From contig NZ_PPHF01000158.1 of NCBI RefSeq assembly GCF_002904335.1, forward strand, positions 1-64,000: DNA of 64,000 nucleotides, given 5' to 3'. The position numbers and the translations under genes are program-made. This document shows positions 18,659-26,393 of this stretch, in pieces. Every line of letters starts with the position of its first letter. Positions within the stretch are counted from its first letter, which is position 1. The notes below the pieces were generated by a model. It did no database searches. It worked only from the letters and a program-made list of their open reading frames with translations, and had not been told where the DNA came from. The DNA comes from Amycolatopsis sp. CA-126428. Lineage in GTDB: Bacteria > Actinomycetota > Actinomycetes > Mycobacteriales > Pseudonocardiaceae.

Positions 18659-19119
18659 TCCGCCAGCCAGCCCGCCGCGTCGAGCCGGTACGCCGCCGGG
18701 CCGACGACCGCGCGAAGGTCGTTCTCGAGCGCGGTGATCCGGTCCGCGCCCACCGTGCGCGCCCAGTCCGCGCGCAGCTCGTCGAAGATGTCCGCCGACT
18801 TCCTGAGCGCGTCGATGCCGTGCTCGGTCAAGCGGACGATCTTGCGGCGCGCGTCCGCCGGGTCGTCGGCTCGCTCGGCGTACCCGAGCGCCTCGAGCCG
18901 GTCGACGGTCTTGCCCGCCGCCTGCTTGGAAACGCCGAGGCGGCGGCCGATCTCCGACGCTGTCGCGCCCTGGACGCCGACGGCCTGCATCGCGAAGCCG
19001 TACGACGGCCGGACGTCGGGGTGGCCGCGGCGGGCGAGCTCGGTGTGCAAGCGGTCGATGAGCGTGCGGAAGCCGCCGAAGAGCAGGAAGGGCAGCTCGT
19101 AGCCCGGCGTGTCGGTCAT
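18655..19119 (-). CDS. MarR family transcriptional regulator
   Basis: A 154-residue winged-helix regulator. The DNA-binding part is TASEIGRRLGVSKQAAGKTV (residues about 52-71), followed by the wing with DPADARRKIVRLTEHG. Such proteins usually repress a divergent gene and respond to phenolics or oxidants. Here the divergent neighbour is an AhpD-like protein, and the gap holds a perfect palindrome (19155-19175). No conserved cysteine is present, so direct thiol sensing is unlikely; a small-molecule ligand is more probable. Confidence 0.88.
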   Translation of the reverse strand: MTDTPGYELPFLLFGGFRTLIDRLHTELARRGHPDVRPSYGFAMQAVGVQGATASEIGRRLGVSKQAAGKTVDRLEALGYAERADDPADARRKIVRLTEHGIDALRKSADIFDELRADWARTVGADRITALENDLRAVVGPAAYRLDAAGWLAD

Positions 19120-19154
19120 GACCTCTTGCCAAACTCGACAACCAGGTTTACTGT

Positions 19155-19175
19155 TTCGACAACCACGTTGTCGAA
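19155..19175. promoter_or_regulatory. Operator of the MarR regulator
   Basis: Perfect 9-base arms TTCGACAAC and GTTGTCGAA with 3 bases between. A further half-site, TCGACAACCA, lies upstream at 19135-19144 in the same orientation as the left arm. It sits in the 83-bp gap between the divergent MarR and AhpD-like starts. Confidence 0.7.
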
Positions 19176-19202
19176 CCTACTCTGCCCACCTTGGGAGTCA
19201 CC

Positions 19203-19748
19203 TTGTTCGCCGATCACACCCCGGAGTCTGCACCCCCCGCCGCGCGCCCCGCGATGACGGCCACCGCGAAGAAGTTCGGCCGCGTGCCGTCGGCCGTCGC
19301 CCGGCTGGCGACCTCACCGGAACTGCTCAACGGGTTCCTCAAGCTCAGCGCGATCTTCGAAGCCACGACCCTGACGGCACTGGAACGCGAAGTGCTGATC
19401 ATGGCGGTGGCCGCGCGCAACGAGTGCCACCTCTGCGTGGCGATGCACACGGCCACGCTGACCCGCCTGTCCGCCGCCCCCGAACTGGTGGCGGCGCTGC
19501 GGGCGGAATCCCCGCTTCCGGAGCCGCGGCTGGAGGCCCTGCGCGTCTTCGTCCACGCGGTCATGGACACCAGGGGCGAAGTCCCGGCCGAGGGACTGGC
19601 GGCGTTCACCGGCGCCGGCTACACGCAGCGGAACGCCCTGGAGGTGGTGCTGGGAATCGGGACGTACACGCTGTCCACGTTCGCGAACCGCCTCACCCGC
19701 GCCCCACTCGACGACGTCTTCGCCGAGCACGCCTGGCACGCGGCGTGA
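19203..19748 (+). CDS. Carboxymuconolactone decarboxylase/AhpD-like protein
   Basis: A protein of about 181 residues with the AhpD-type redox motif: glutamate followed by CHLC and a histidine (ARNECHLCVAMH). AhpD-like proteins use this CxxC pair to reduce peroxides or disulfides. TTG 19203 is chosen since GGGAG lies 5 bases upstream; TTG 19191 is possible but has no ribosome site. Divergent from the MarR gene with a palindromic operator between, so it is probably induced when the regulator releases DNA. Confidence 0.8.
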   Translation: MFADHTPESAPPAARPAMTATAKKFGRVPSAVARLATSPELLNGFLKLSAIFEATTLTALEREVLIMAVAARNECHLCVAMHTATLTRLSAAPELVAALRAESPLPEPRLEALRVFVHAVMDTRGEVPAEGLAAFTGAGYTQRNALEVVLGIGTYTLSTFANRLTRAPLDDVFAEHAWHAA

Positions 19749-19754
19749 GCCCGG

Positions 19755-20336
19755 TCAGCGGGGCACGACGGTGCGGCCGTTCGCGTCGCCTTCGACGAGT
19801 CCGCGGTAGGCCTCGGCGACGACCGCCACCGGCGTCCCGCCGCGACCGTCCTCCCCCATCGCTACGAGGGTTTCGCTGATCCAGCCAGGGCTGACGACGT
19901 TGATCCGCGGCCCGCGCGGCAGCTCGGCGGCGGCCGACCGGACGAAGCCCTCGAGCCCGGCATTGACGAGCGCGCCGAGCCCGCTGCCCGGGATCGGCTC
20001 GGTGAACGTCCCGCCGGTGAGCGTGATCGAGCCCCCGGCGGACAGGCGCCGCGCCGCGCGCCGGGCGAGCGCGACCTGGCCGAGCAGCTTGGCGCGAAGG
20101 TCGTCGAGCACCTGCGCGTCGGTCAGCTCGGTGAGCGGGCGCAGCGGCACGTTGGCGGCGCAGCACACGACGGCGTCCGGGCCGGTCTCGAAGAGCGCGT
20201 CGAGCGATGCCGGGTCGTTCAGGTCCGCACCGACCGGCGACGTCCGCGAGACGGGCAAGACCTCGTGGCGTGGTTCGAGGGCGGCGGCGACGGCTCGTCC
20301 GACGAGCCCGGTGGCGCCCAGCAGGAGGATCTTCAC
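19755..20336 (-). CDS. Short NAD(P)-dependent SDR family oxidoreductase
   Basis: A 193-residue short-chain dehydrogenase with the nucleotide motif GATGLVGRAVA (residues about 6-16). It resembles the short SDR group (about 200 residues) in which the catalytic YxxxK is missing or altered: only NAGLEGFVRSAAAEL is visible where the active site should lie, so enzymatic activity is uncertain. Start GTG 20336 lies directly before the first strand of the Rossmann fold but has no well-spaced ribosome site. Convergent with the AhpD-like gene and divergent from the second exporter. Confidence 0.7.
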   Translation of the reverse strand: MKILLLGATGLVGRAVAAALEPRHEVLPVSRTSPVGADLNDPASLDALFETGPDAVVCCAANVPLRPLTELTDAQVLDDLRAKLLGQVALARRAARRLSAGGSITLTGGTFTEPIPGSGLGALVNAGLEGFVRSAAAELPRGPRINVVSPGWISETLVAMGEDGRGGTPVAVVAEAYRGLVEGDANGRTVVPR

Positions 20337-20458
20337 GCCTTCGAAGCTAGCCCCGGCAACCGCGATTCCGCCGTCCCGAAAAAATCTTCGCCACCCGTGT
20401 CCGGTCCCCCGCGCCGGCTCCGACCCCCTGGCAAACAAACCACGGAGAAGGAGCGGAC

Positions 20459-21901
20459 ATGGAGAAGCCGGCCGGACGGCGGGAGTGGCTGGGACTGGCG
20501 GTCCTGGTGCTGCCCACCCTGCTCGTCGCGATGGACATGACCTCGCTGTTCCTCGCGCTGCCGCAGCTGAGCGCGGATCTCGGCGCCAGCAGTACCGAAC
20601 AACTGTGGATCACCGACAGCTACGGCTTCGTCGTCGCCGGGTTCGTCATCACCATGGGCACGCTCGGCGACCGGATCGGGCGGCGACGGCTCCTGCTGGC
20701 GGGCGGCGGTGCCTTCGGGCTCCTGTCGATCGTCGCCGCGTTCTCGACCGGGCCGGTGATGCTCATCGTCGTCCGGGCGGCGCTCGGGGTCGCCGGGGCG
20801 ACGCTGATGCCGTCGACGCTCGCCTTGATCACGAACATGTTCCGCGACGAGAAGCAGCGCGGGAAAGCCATCTCGATCTGGGCCACCTGCCAGTTCGCGG
20901 GCGGCGCGGCCGGTCCGGTGTTCGCCGGCTTCCTGCTCCAGCACTTCTCGTGGAGCTCGGTGTTCCTGGTCGCCGTCCCGGCCGTGGCCGTCCTTCTCGT
21001 GGCAGGCCCGGTGCTGCTGCCCGAGTTCCGCGCGCCGGCGTCCGGGCGGCTGGACCTGCCCGGGGTGGCGCTCTCGCTGGCCGCGGTGCTGCTGATCGTG
21101 TTCGGCCTCAAGCAGCTGGCGACCGGCTCGCTCGTCCTGCCGCTCGCGGCGATCGCCACCGGGACGCTGCTGGGCACCGTCTTCGCCCGCCGTCAGCTCA
21201 CGACCGCGTCGCCGCTGCTGGACCTGCGGCTGTTCCGGAACCGCCCGTTCACCGCGGTGCTGGTCGCGCTGGTGTTCGCGGGCGTCGCGATGGCCGGCGT
21301 CGGCCTGCTGGTGACGCAGTACCTGCAGAGCGTCCTCGGCCACTCCCCGCTCGTTTCGGCGCTGCTGTTCGCGCCGATGGGCCTGGGCGTGGCGGCGGGC
21401 ACGATGACGGCACCGGCGTTGACCCGGTACGTCACCCCGCCCACGGCGATCGCGGGCGGCCTGGCCCTGTCGGCGGCGGGCAGCCTCCTGCTGACCGTCA
21501 CCGGCGGGCTGGTGCCGGTCGTGGTGGGCATCACGGTGCTGACGCTGGGCACGGGCCCGCTGTTCGCACTGGGCATCGGCCTGGTGGTGGGATCGGTCCC
21601 GCCGGAGCGCGCGGGCTCGGCGGCCTCGATGGCCGACACCGGCAACTACCTCGGCGGATCGCTGGGCATGGCGTTGATCGGCCTGACGGCGTCGGCGGTG
21701 TACCACGGAGTGTTCCCGGCGGGGACGACTCTCGCGGTCGACGTCACCCGGCCGGCTGTGGCCGAGCAGGCGAAAGAGGCGTTCACGACGGCGCTGAACG
21801 TGACGGGCGTGATCGCGGCGGCGCTGTTCGCGGGGCTGGCGTTGCTGGTGACGTCGATGCGCCGGACGGCCGTCGTCCCCGTACCGGCCATGGCGGAGTG
21901 A
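20459..21901 (+). CDS. MFS transporter, DHA2 family (QacA/SmvA-like)
   Basis: A 480-residue, 14-helix drug:proton antiporter. The TM1 motif MDMTSLFLALPQLSADL includes the acidic residue seen in QacA, and motif A is GTLGDRIGRRRLL (residues about 61-73). QacA/SmvA-type exporters handle cationic biocides and dyes, so that is the best guess for substrate. ATG is preceded by GGAGAAGGAG. Divergent from a short SDR gene; no regulator is adjacent. Confidence 0.85.
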   Translation: MEKPAGRREWLGLAVLVLPTLLVAMDMTSLFLALPQLSADLGASSTEQLWITDSYGFVVAGFVITMGTLGDRIGRRRLLLAGGGAFGLLSIVAAFSTGPVMLIVVRAALGVAGATLMPSTLALITNMFRDEKQRGKAISIWATCQFAGGAAGPVFAGFLLQHFSWSSVFLVAVPAVAVLLVAGPVLLPEFRAPASGRLDLPGVALSLAAVLLIVFGLKQLATGSLVLPLAAIATGTLLGTVFARRQLTTASPLLDLRLFRNRPFTAVLVALVFAGVAMAGVGLLVTQYLQSVLGHSPLVSALLFAPMGLGVAAGTMTAPALTRYVTPPTAIAGGLALSAAGSLLLTVTGGLVPVVVGITVLTLGTGPLFALGIGLVVGSVPPERAGSAASMADTGNYLGGSLGMALIGLTASAVYHGVFPAGTTLAVDVTRPAVAEQAKEAFTTALNVTGVIAAALFAGLALLVTSMRRTAVVPVPAMAE

Positions 21902-22023
21902 CGCACACGCGTCCGCGGTACCCGGCGGATCTCCGCGATCGAGGCATAGGTAGATCCACTCAGACGGCGTCTGCGTAGATCCTCCCGACTTGCATTTCCC
22001 CTGCTCAAGCGGCTATCGCACAG

Positions 22024-22053
22024 TTGTTCCCGCTTGATGTCATACCTTAGAGT
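22024..22053 (+). promoter_or_regulatory. Promoter of the T7SS-like cassette
   Basis: TTGTTC (22024-22029) and TAGAGT (22048-22053), separated by 18 bases, form an actinobacterial vegetative-type promoter. It would start transcription about 25 bases before the first cassette gene, whose ribosome site GGGGAGGG is at 22073-22080. Confidence 0.45.
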
Positions 22054-22084
22054 GACAGAGCTGCTACAAACCGGGGAGGGCATT

Positions 22085-22402
22085 GTGAGCACGGGTTATC
22101 AGGTGGTGATCACCAAGATCCGCCATACCGGACAAGCCGCAGGGCGGGTGGCTGACGGCCTGCGCAGCGCGGGGTGCACGGCGGCCGTACCCAGTGGCGA
22201 TTTGGGGATGCCGGGGTCGCGCGCAGCGCTGAAGATGGCTGAAGTCAAACACGTTTTGGTGTACCGGCAACAGAGATTCGAATCCCGGCTGGACAAGCAT
22301 GCGGCCAACATGACCACGGCTGCTGACCACTACGCGGCGCAGGAGTCGGCAGCAGCCGCAGACCTCTCCACGCGGGCCACGGGTCCGGTGGAGGCCGGCT
22401 GA
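22085..22402 (+). CDS. Small EspC-like type VII secretion target protein
   Basis: A 105-residue helical protein without signal peptide. It has the size and all-helical character of WXG100/EspC-type secretion partners and carries the general type VII secretion signature YxxxE near its C-terminal helix (Y83 to E87, in HYAAQE). Start GTG 22085 is chosen because GGGGAGGG lies 4 bases upstream. It overlaps the next gene (TGATG), so both are made together. The likely role is as a heterodimer partner that carries the signal for export of the following protein. I cannot assign it to a named family beyond this. Confidence 0.6.
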   Translation: MSTGYQVVITKIRHTGQAAGRVADGLRSAGCTAAVPSGDLGMPGSRAALKMAEVKHVLVYRQQRFESRLDKHAANMTTAADHYAAQESAAAADLSTRATGPVEAG

Positions 22403-24096
22403 TGGTCACCTGGTCTGACGTGACGCGGTGGAGCCCCGCCGTCTTGCAAGGCGCCGTCGGTGACCTCAATGCCGCCTACAACAAGCTGGTGGCCTGCTCG
22501 GACGACCTGAGGGCTGTCAACACGCCAGAGGGCTGGCACGGCGAGGCCGCCGACACCGCGGCGAAGGAAGTCAACGGCATCATCGACGGCCTCGAGGAAT
22601 ATGCCGCGGACCTCGCTGCTCTGCGCCGGAGGGCGGGCGACGTCGGCGACGCCATCACGGGCGTTCAGAACGGCGTCAGGGAAGCCGAGGCGATCGCTGC
22701 ACACAACCACTTCACCATTGCCGGTGACGGCGCGATCGTGGACAACGGGGCGCCCGAGGTGCCGGAGGATCAGCGCGAACCGGTAGCCGAAGAACGCGGC
22801 CGCATCGCCGAGGAGCTCAAGGATCGCGTCGAGGAAGTTTTGCGGCAGGCGACGAACATCGACGAAGACCTGTGCGCAGTGCTCGACCTCATCCGGGCCG
22901 GCCAGGTCATCGATGCCACAGCCAACGACAACGAGCACACGAGCCTGGCCGCAGCCGGTAACTCCGGAGCCGCCAACGCTGCTCCCTCGATCATGCCTCC
23001 GCCGGCGGTCGACGCGGACCCGTCGATGAACGCGGCCTGGTGGGCGGCGCTGTCGGACAAGGAGCGGCAGGAACTGATCGCCCGACACCCCGACTGGGTG
23101 GGGAACCGGGACGGCATCAAGGCCGTCGATCGCAGCAACGCCAATCTGGTCCTCGTCGAGCAGGAGAAGCGCAGTTTCGCTGCGGAACTCGACCGGCTGC
23201 GGCGCGACGGCGGCGACTCCGGCGAGATCGCCCGGGTCGAAGAACGGCTCAAAGCACTTGATGCGATCTCCGGCATGATGCACGACCCGGACGGCAGCCT
23301 GAACCCCCACCGCCAGCTGATGTCCGTGGACATGACCGGCGACCACCCCAAGGCCGCCATCGCCAACGGCGATGTCGACACGGCACAGCATGTCGCCGTC
23401 TTCACCCCCGGCATGAACAGCACGGTGGACGGCAACATGCACGGCTACGTCGACGACATGGACAGCGTCCAACGCAGCGCGGAGCGGATGCTCGCCACCC
23501 AAGGCGGCGGCACGGTCGCCACCGTGACGTGGATCGGCTACGAGCCCTCGTCCTTCGACGACAAGGGCTCGCTGACGGGGCTCATCACCAGCGAGAACGC
23601 CAACATCGGCGGCGACAAGCTGGCGCGGTTCGACCAGGGCATCGACGCCGCTCGCCCGACGGACCCGCACTTCACCGCCCTCGGGCACTCGCAGGGATCC
23701 ATCGTGACCGGCATCAGCCTGACCCACGGCGGCACGGGCGTCGATGACGCGGTGGTGTTCGGCTCGCCGGGCGTGGCGGACCACTTCGGCATCGACAACA
23801 CCGCTCATGACCTCAAGGTGCCGGGCGGCCACGCGTACAACATCACGGCCGGCGGTGACCCTGTCGCGCAATGGGTGCCTGAAACGTGGCGCTACGGCGC
23901 GGCCCCCTACGCGATGGACGGCATGACTCAACTGTCGGCCGGCGCAGCCACCGGCTCGGACGGTGCCCCTCTGGCCGCGTCATACGGACACAGCGAGTAC
24001 ACCCGGACGCTGCCGGATGGCAGCGACACCACCAGCAAGCACAACATTGCGGCCATCGTGGCGGGTATGCCGCAGCTTGCGATACCCGCACGGTAG
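22402..24096 (+). CDS. WXG-domain alpha/beta hydrolase (DUF1023 type), putative secreted effector
   Basis: A 564-residue protein. The first 100 residues form a helix-turn-helix hairpin with WHG (45-47), matching the WXG turn of type VII substrates. A helical, charged linker follows (about 110-260), then a C-terminal alpha/beta hydrolase with the DUF1023 look: the nucleophile elbow GHSQG (Ser430), and acidic and histidine candidates further on (DPVAQW, SYGHSEY). No Sec signal is present. Translationally coupled to the EspC-like gene and followed 13 bases later by a lipoprotein gene. The architecture suggests an exported esterase or toxin-like effector; substrate unknown. Confidence 0.7.
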   Translation: MVTWSDVTRWSPAVLQGAVGDLNAAYNKLVACSDDLRAVNTPEGWHGEAADTAAKEVNGIIDGLEEYAADLAALRRRAGDVGDAITGVQNGVREAEAIAAHNHFTIAGDGAIVDNGAPEVPEDQREPVAEERGRIAEELKDRVEEVLRQATNIDEDLCAVLDLIRAGQVIDATANDNEHTSLAAAGNSGAANAAPSIMPPPAVDADPSMNAAWWAALSDKERQELIARHPDWVGNRDGIKAVDRSNANLVLVEQEKRSFAAELDRLRRDGGDSGEIARVEERLKALDAISGMMHDPDGSLNPHRQLMSVDMTGDHPKAAIANGDVDTAQHVAVFTPGMNSTVDGNMHGYVDDMDSVQRSAERMLATQGGGTVATVTWIGYEPSSFDDKGSLTGLITSENANIGGDKLARFDQGIDAARPTDPHFTALGHSQGSIVTGISLTHGGTGVDDAVVFGSPGVADHFGIDNTAHDLKVPGGHAYNITAGGDPVAQWVPETWRYGAAPYAMDGMTQLSAGAATGSDGAPLAASYGHSEYTRTLPDGSDTTSKHNIAAIVAGMPQLAIPAR

Positions 24097-24109
24097 GAAG
24101 ATGACCTCC

Positions 24110-24700
24110 ATGCCCACCAGAACGTTGCTGGCCGCCGCGATGGCCGCGGGCACGCTACTGCTCGCCGCCTGCGATGACGGCGGTCGATACCTCGGAACGC
24201 CTTCACCGGAGACACCAGTGCCCAGCCAGCAGCAGTACGCCGAACTCCTGCGGCGGCCGACGATCGACGAGGCCGACGCTCGCTACGAGGAAGCCCGGAA
24301 GACGCTGCAAACGAAGTTGACCGACGGACTCGGCCTCACGGGCTGGGCCGACAAGCACGATGGCCGTCAGTCAGGCTGCGCCAACGAATTCCCGGGCGTC
24401 GACAGCCGCGACGCGGTGCGCGCGTTCCTCAGCTTCATCACCGCGCCCAAGGGTATCTCCGGCGAGCAGTGGGCCGACGCGAAGCGCATCGCGACGGAAG
24501 TCGGCGCCGGCTACGGGTTCACGAAACCTGGGGTGCAGACGAACAAGCCACCCACGTTCGAGTTCGCATTGCGGGATCAATACGGAGCCACGCTGACCCT
24601 GTCGGCGGGCACGACCACGGTCATCTCGATCGAAACGGGCTGCCACCTGACCACGGAAGCCAAGGCGCGGATCGGCGCGAGCGCGACCACGCAACGATAG
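24110..24700 (+). CDS. Lipoprotein (LppA-like) of the T7SS cassette
   Basis: A 196-residue protein with a lipoprotein signal peptide: MPTRT, a hydrophobic core and the lipobox LAAC, so it is anchored to the outer face of the cytoplasmic membrane. The mature part is acidic with two cysteines (in QSGCANEF and ETGCHLT). I chose ATG 24110, which has GGAAG 9 bases upstream; ATG 24101 directly abuts that site. It follows the hydrolase gene by 13 bp. Its place after a putative effector would suit an immunity or docking protein, but this is inference. Confidence 0.65.
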   Translation: MPTRTLLAAAMAAGTLLLAACDDGGRYLGTPSPETPVPSQQQYAELLRRPTIDEADARYEEARKTLQTKLTDGLGLTGWADKHDGRQSGCANEFPGVDSRDAVRAFLSFITAPKGISGEQWADAKRIATEVGAGYGFTKPGVQTNKPPTFEFALRDQYGATLTLSAGTTTVISIETGCHLTTEAKARIGASATTQR

Positions 24701-24896
24701 CGAGCGTGCCGGTCTGTGCCGCCGTTCGTGGCGCGGCCCAGGTGGCCGGAGACGAGCCGACGGATTCACCCGATGGGACGCAGGGCTGGACCGTCGAGCG
24801 CGGAAATGGACACACATCATCTAGATACGGAAAATGACAACAATGTCACACTCGGCAATGTTCTTCGCTGGCCAACGGCGTGCAAGACGAGGACGT

Positions 24897-24971
24897 TGGT
24901 GGGCGCAGCAGGGTTCGAACCTGCGACCGCTCGGGTGTAAACCGAGTGCTCTTCCGCTGAGCTATGCGCCC
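24897..24971 (-). tRNA. tRNA-Val (anticodon TAC)
   Basis: On the minus strand the sequence folds into a full cloverleaf: acceptor GGGCGCA/TGCGCCC, D-arm AGCTCAGCGGAAGAGC, anticodon stem CTCGG/CCGAG with loop TTTACAC (anticodon TAC, codon GTA), and T-arm with GGTTCGAACC. The CCA end is encoded (positions 24899-24897). It lies 38 bases after the ahpE stop and may share its transcript. The rest of the gap 24701-25009 shows no gene. Confidence 0.95.
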
Positions 24972-25009
24972 GCAGGCGGCGGCCCCGCAGGACCGCCGCC
25001 GAAGGGAAC

Positions 25010-25471
25010 TCAAGCCAGTTCGGCCACGGCCTTCTTCCAGCCCTGCTGGTCGCGGGCCTCGCCCGGCGCGTTGACCTCGGCGAACCGGACCACACCGGAG
25101 GTGTCGATCAGGAACGTGCCGCGGACCGCCAGGCCGGCGTCGGCGTTGAAGACGCCGTACGCCTGCGCCACCTCGCCGTGCGGCCAGAAGTCGGACAGCA
25201 GCGGGAACTGGTAGCCCTCCTTCTCGGCCCACGCCTTCAGGGAAAACGGCGTGTCGACCGAGACGCCCAGGACCTGGACGCCCTTGTTGTCGTAGTCCGC
25301 GAACTCGTCGCGGAGCTGGCACAGCTCGCCGGTGCAGATGCCGCTGAACGCGAAGGGGTAGAAGACCAGCAGCACCGGCTTGTCACCCCGGAACGACGAC
25401 AGCTGGACGGGCTGCTTGTTGTAGTCGTTGAGCGTGAAGTCAGGGGCCTCAGAACCGACCTCGACGGTCAT
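25010..25471 (-). CDS. ahpE: AhpE-type peroxiredoxin with an added second cysteine
   Basis: A 153-residue peroxiredoxin, the same length as Mycobacterium tuberculosis AhpE and sharing its distinctive SDFWPHG and QAYGVFN stretches. The peroxidatic cysteine is C46 in FSGICTGELC. Unlike the one-cysteine mycobacterial enzyme, which has aspartate there, a second cysteine follows five residues later (C51), the CxxxxC spacing of BCP/PrxQ enzymes. It may therefore form an internal disulfide. Neighbours (DUF3052, aceE) match the mycobacterial order around Rv2238c-Rv2241. Confidence 0.88.
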   Translation of the reverse strand: MTVEVGSEAPDFTLNDYNKQPVQLSSFRGDKPVLLVFYPFAFSGICTGELCQLRDEFADYDNKGVQVLGVSVDTPFSLKAWAEKEGYQFPLLSDFWPHGEVAQAYGVFNADAGLAVRGTFLIDTSGVVRFAEVNAPGEARDQQGWKKAVAELA

Positions 25472-25544
25472 ACCAGCGTTTCCTCTCCCGAACGGACACG
25501 TGCCTGCGACGACAACCCTATCGTGTCCGTCCGGCGGGACCGGC

Positions 25545-25976
25545 TCAGCGCTGCTTCGACTTCGACTTGGGAGACACCAAGCGGGTGCCGATCCAGTTCG
25601 GGCCGACACTGATGTTGGCGGTCTGGGCCAGGCCGACCACGGGCACCGCTTCGGCGATTTCGCTCGGCTCGACGTGCCCGGGCTGTCCCGTCTTCGGGGT
25701 CAGCACCCAGATCACGCCGGTCTCCTCCAGGGGGCCCCGGGCGTCGATGAGCGCGTCGCCCAGGTCGCCGTCGTCCTCGCGCCACCAGAGCAGCACCACG
25801 TCGATGACCTCGTCGGCTTCCTCGTCGAGGATGTCCCCGCCGATCTGCTCCTCGATCGCCGCGCGGACGTCGTCGTCGACGTCCTCGTCCCAGCCGATCT
25901 CCTGGACCACCATCTCGGGCTTGATGCCGAGCCTCTCGGCGACGCTGCTCTGATCAGCGTCTCCCGCGGCGACCAC
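25545..25976 (-). CDS. DUF3052 family protein
   Basis: A 143-residue acidic cytoplasmic protein of the actinobacterial DUF3052 family (Rv2239c in M. tuberculosis). The most conserved part, IGWDEDVDDDVR, is near the N-terminus, followed by an acidic segment and DVVLLWWREDDGDL. GTG 25976 is chosen because GGAGGAG lies 8 bases upstream and it gives the usual family start (VAAGDADQ); a GTG at 26045 has weaker support. It lies next to ahpE and divergent from aceE, as in mycobacteria. Function unknown. Confidence 0.85.
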   Translation of the reverse strand: MVAAGDADQSSVAERLGIKPEMVVQEIGWDEDVDDDVRAAIEEQIGGDILDEEADEVIDVVLLWWREDDGDLGDALIDARGPLEETGVIWVLTPKTGQPGHVEPSEIAEAVPVVGLAQTANISVGPNWIGTRLVSPKSKSKQR

Positions 25977-26393
25977 TGCTTTCACTCCTCCAACTACGAC
26001 GGAGCGTGGCGTCGGGGCACCCTGCGAGGGGTACACCTGGGCCACACTCGGCTACCCGGTTGCCGATAGCGAACACTGGTGAAGCCCCGCGCGCAACCGT
26101 CCACACCGGATCTGTGACAACTCGTGTCGCAGGATACGGCCCGCGACGCCCCGCCCGCGACGGCGTTTCGGGTACCGGGCGCCCCCGGCCTGCCACCCCT
26201 GGAGGGGTCGTCCCCTAGGGTGGGGAGGAAGAAAACGCGCGCGCGATACACCGCGCGCAGGGAGTGGCTCGACCGGGTCGGCCTATGTTACCGCCAAGTA
26301 GCGGTGCGGAAGCCGGGACGGAAGACGACGATGGAGAGTCGTACACCCCCGCGTACGAGCACCACCGGCTGCAACTTTTCGCAAGGAGACCCC
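25977..26393. other. Divergent control region between DUF3052 and aceE
   Basis: A 417-bp gap between two divergent genes. I see no convincing gene, only short frames without ribosome sites. It should hold the promoters of both genes, but no consensus -35/-10 pair stands out. A ribosome site AAGGAG for aceE lies at 26383-26388. Confidence 0.5.

Noticed and set aside
17042..19141. A 699-codon minus-strand frame extending the acyl-CoA dehydrogenase upstream
   Set aside because: The extra 320 residues are low-complexity and overlap the cupin and MarR genes; the dehydrogenase fold begins at ATG 18178.
22085..24971. A genomic island or prophage inserted at tRNA-Val
   Set aside because: No integrase gene or repeated tRNA end is visible, so the nearness of the cassette to the tRNA is not enough.
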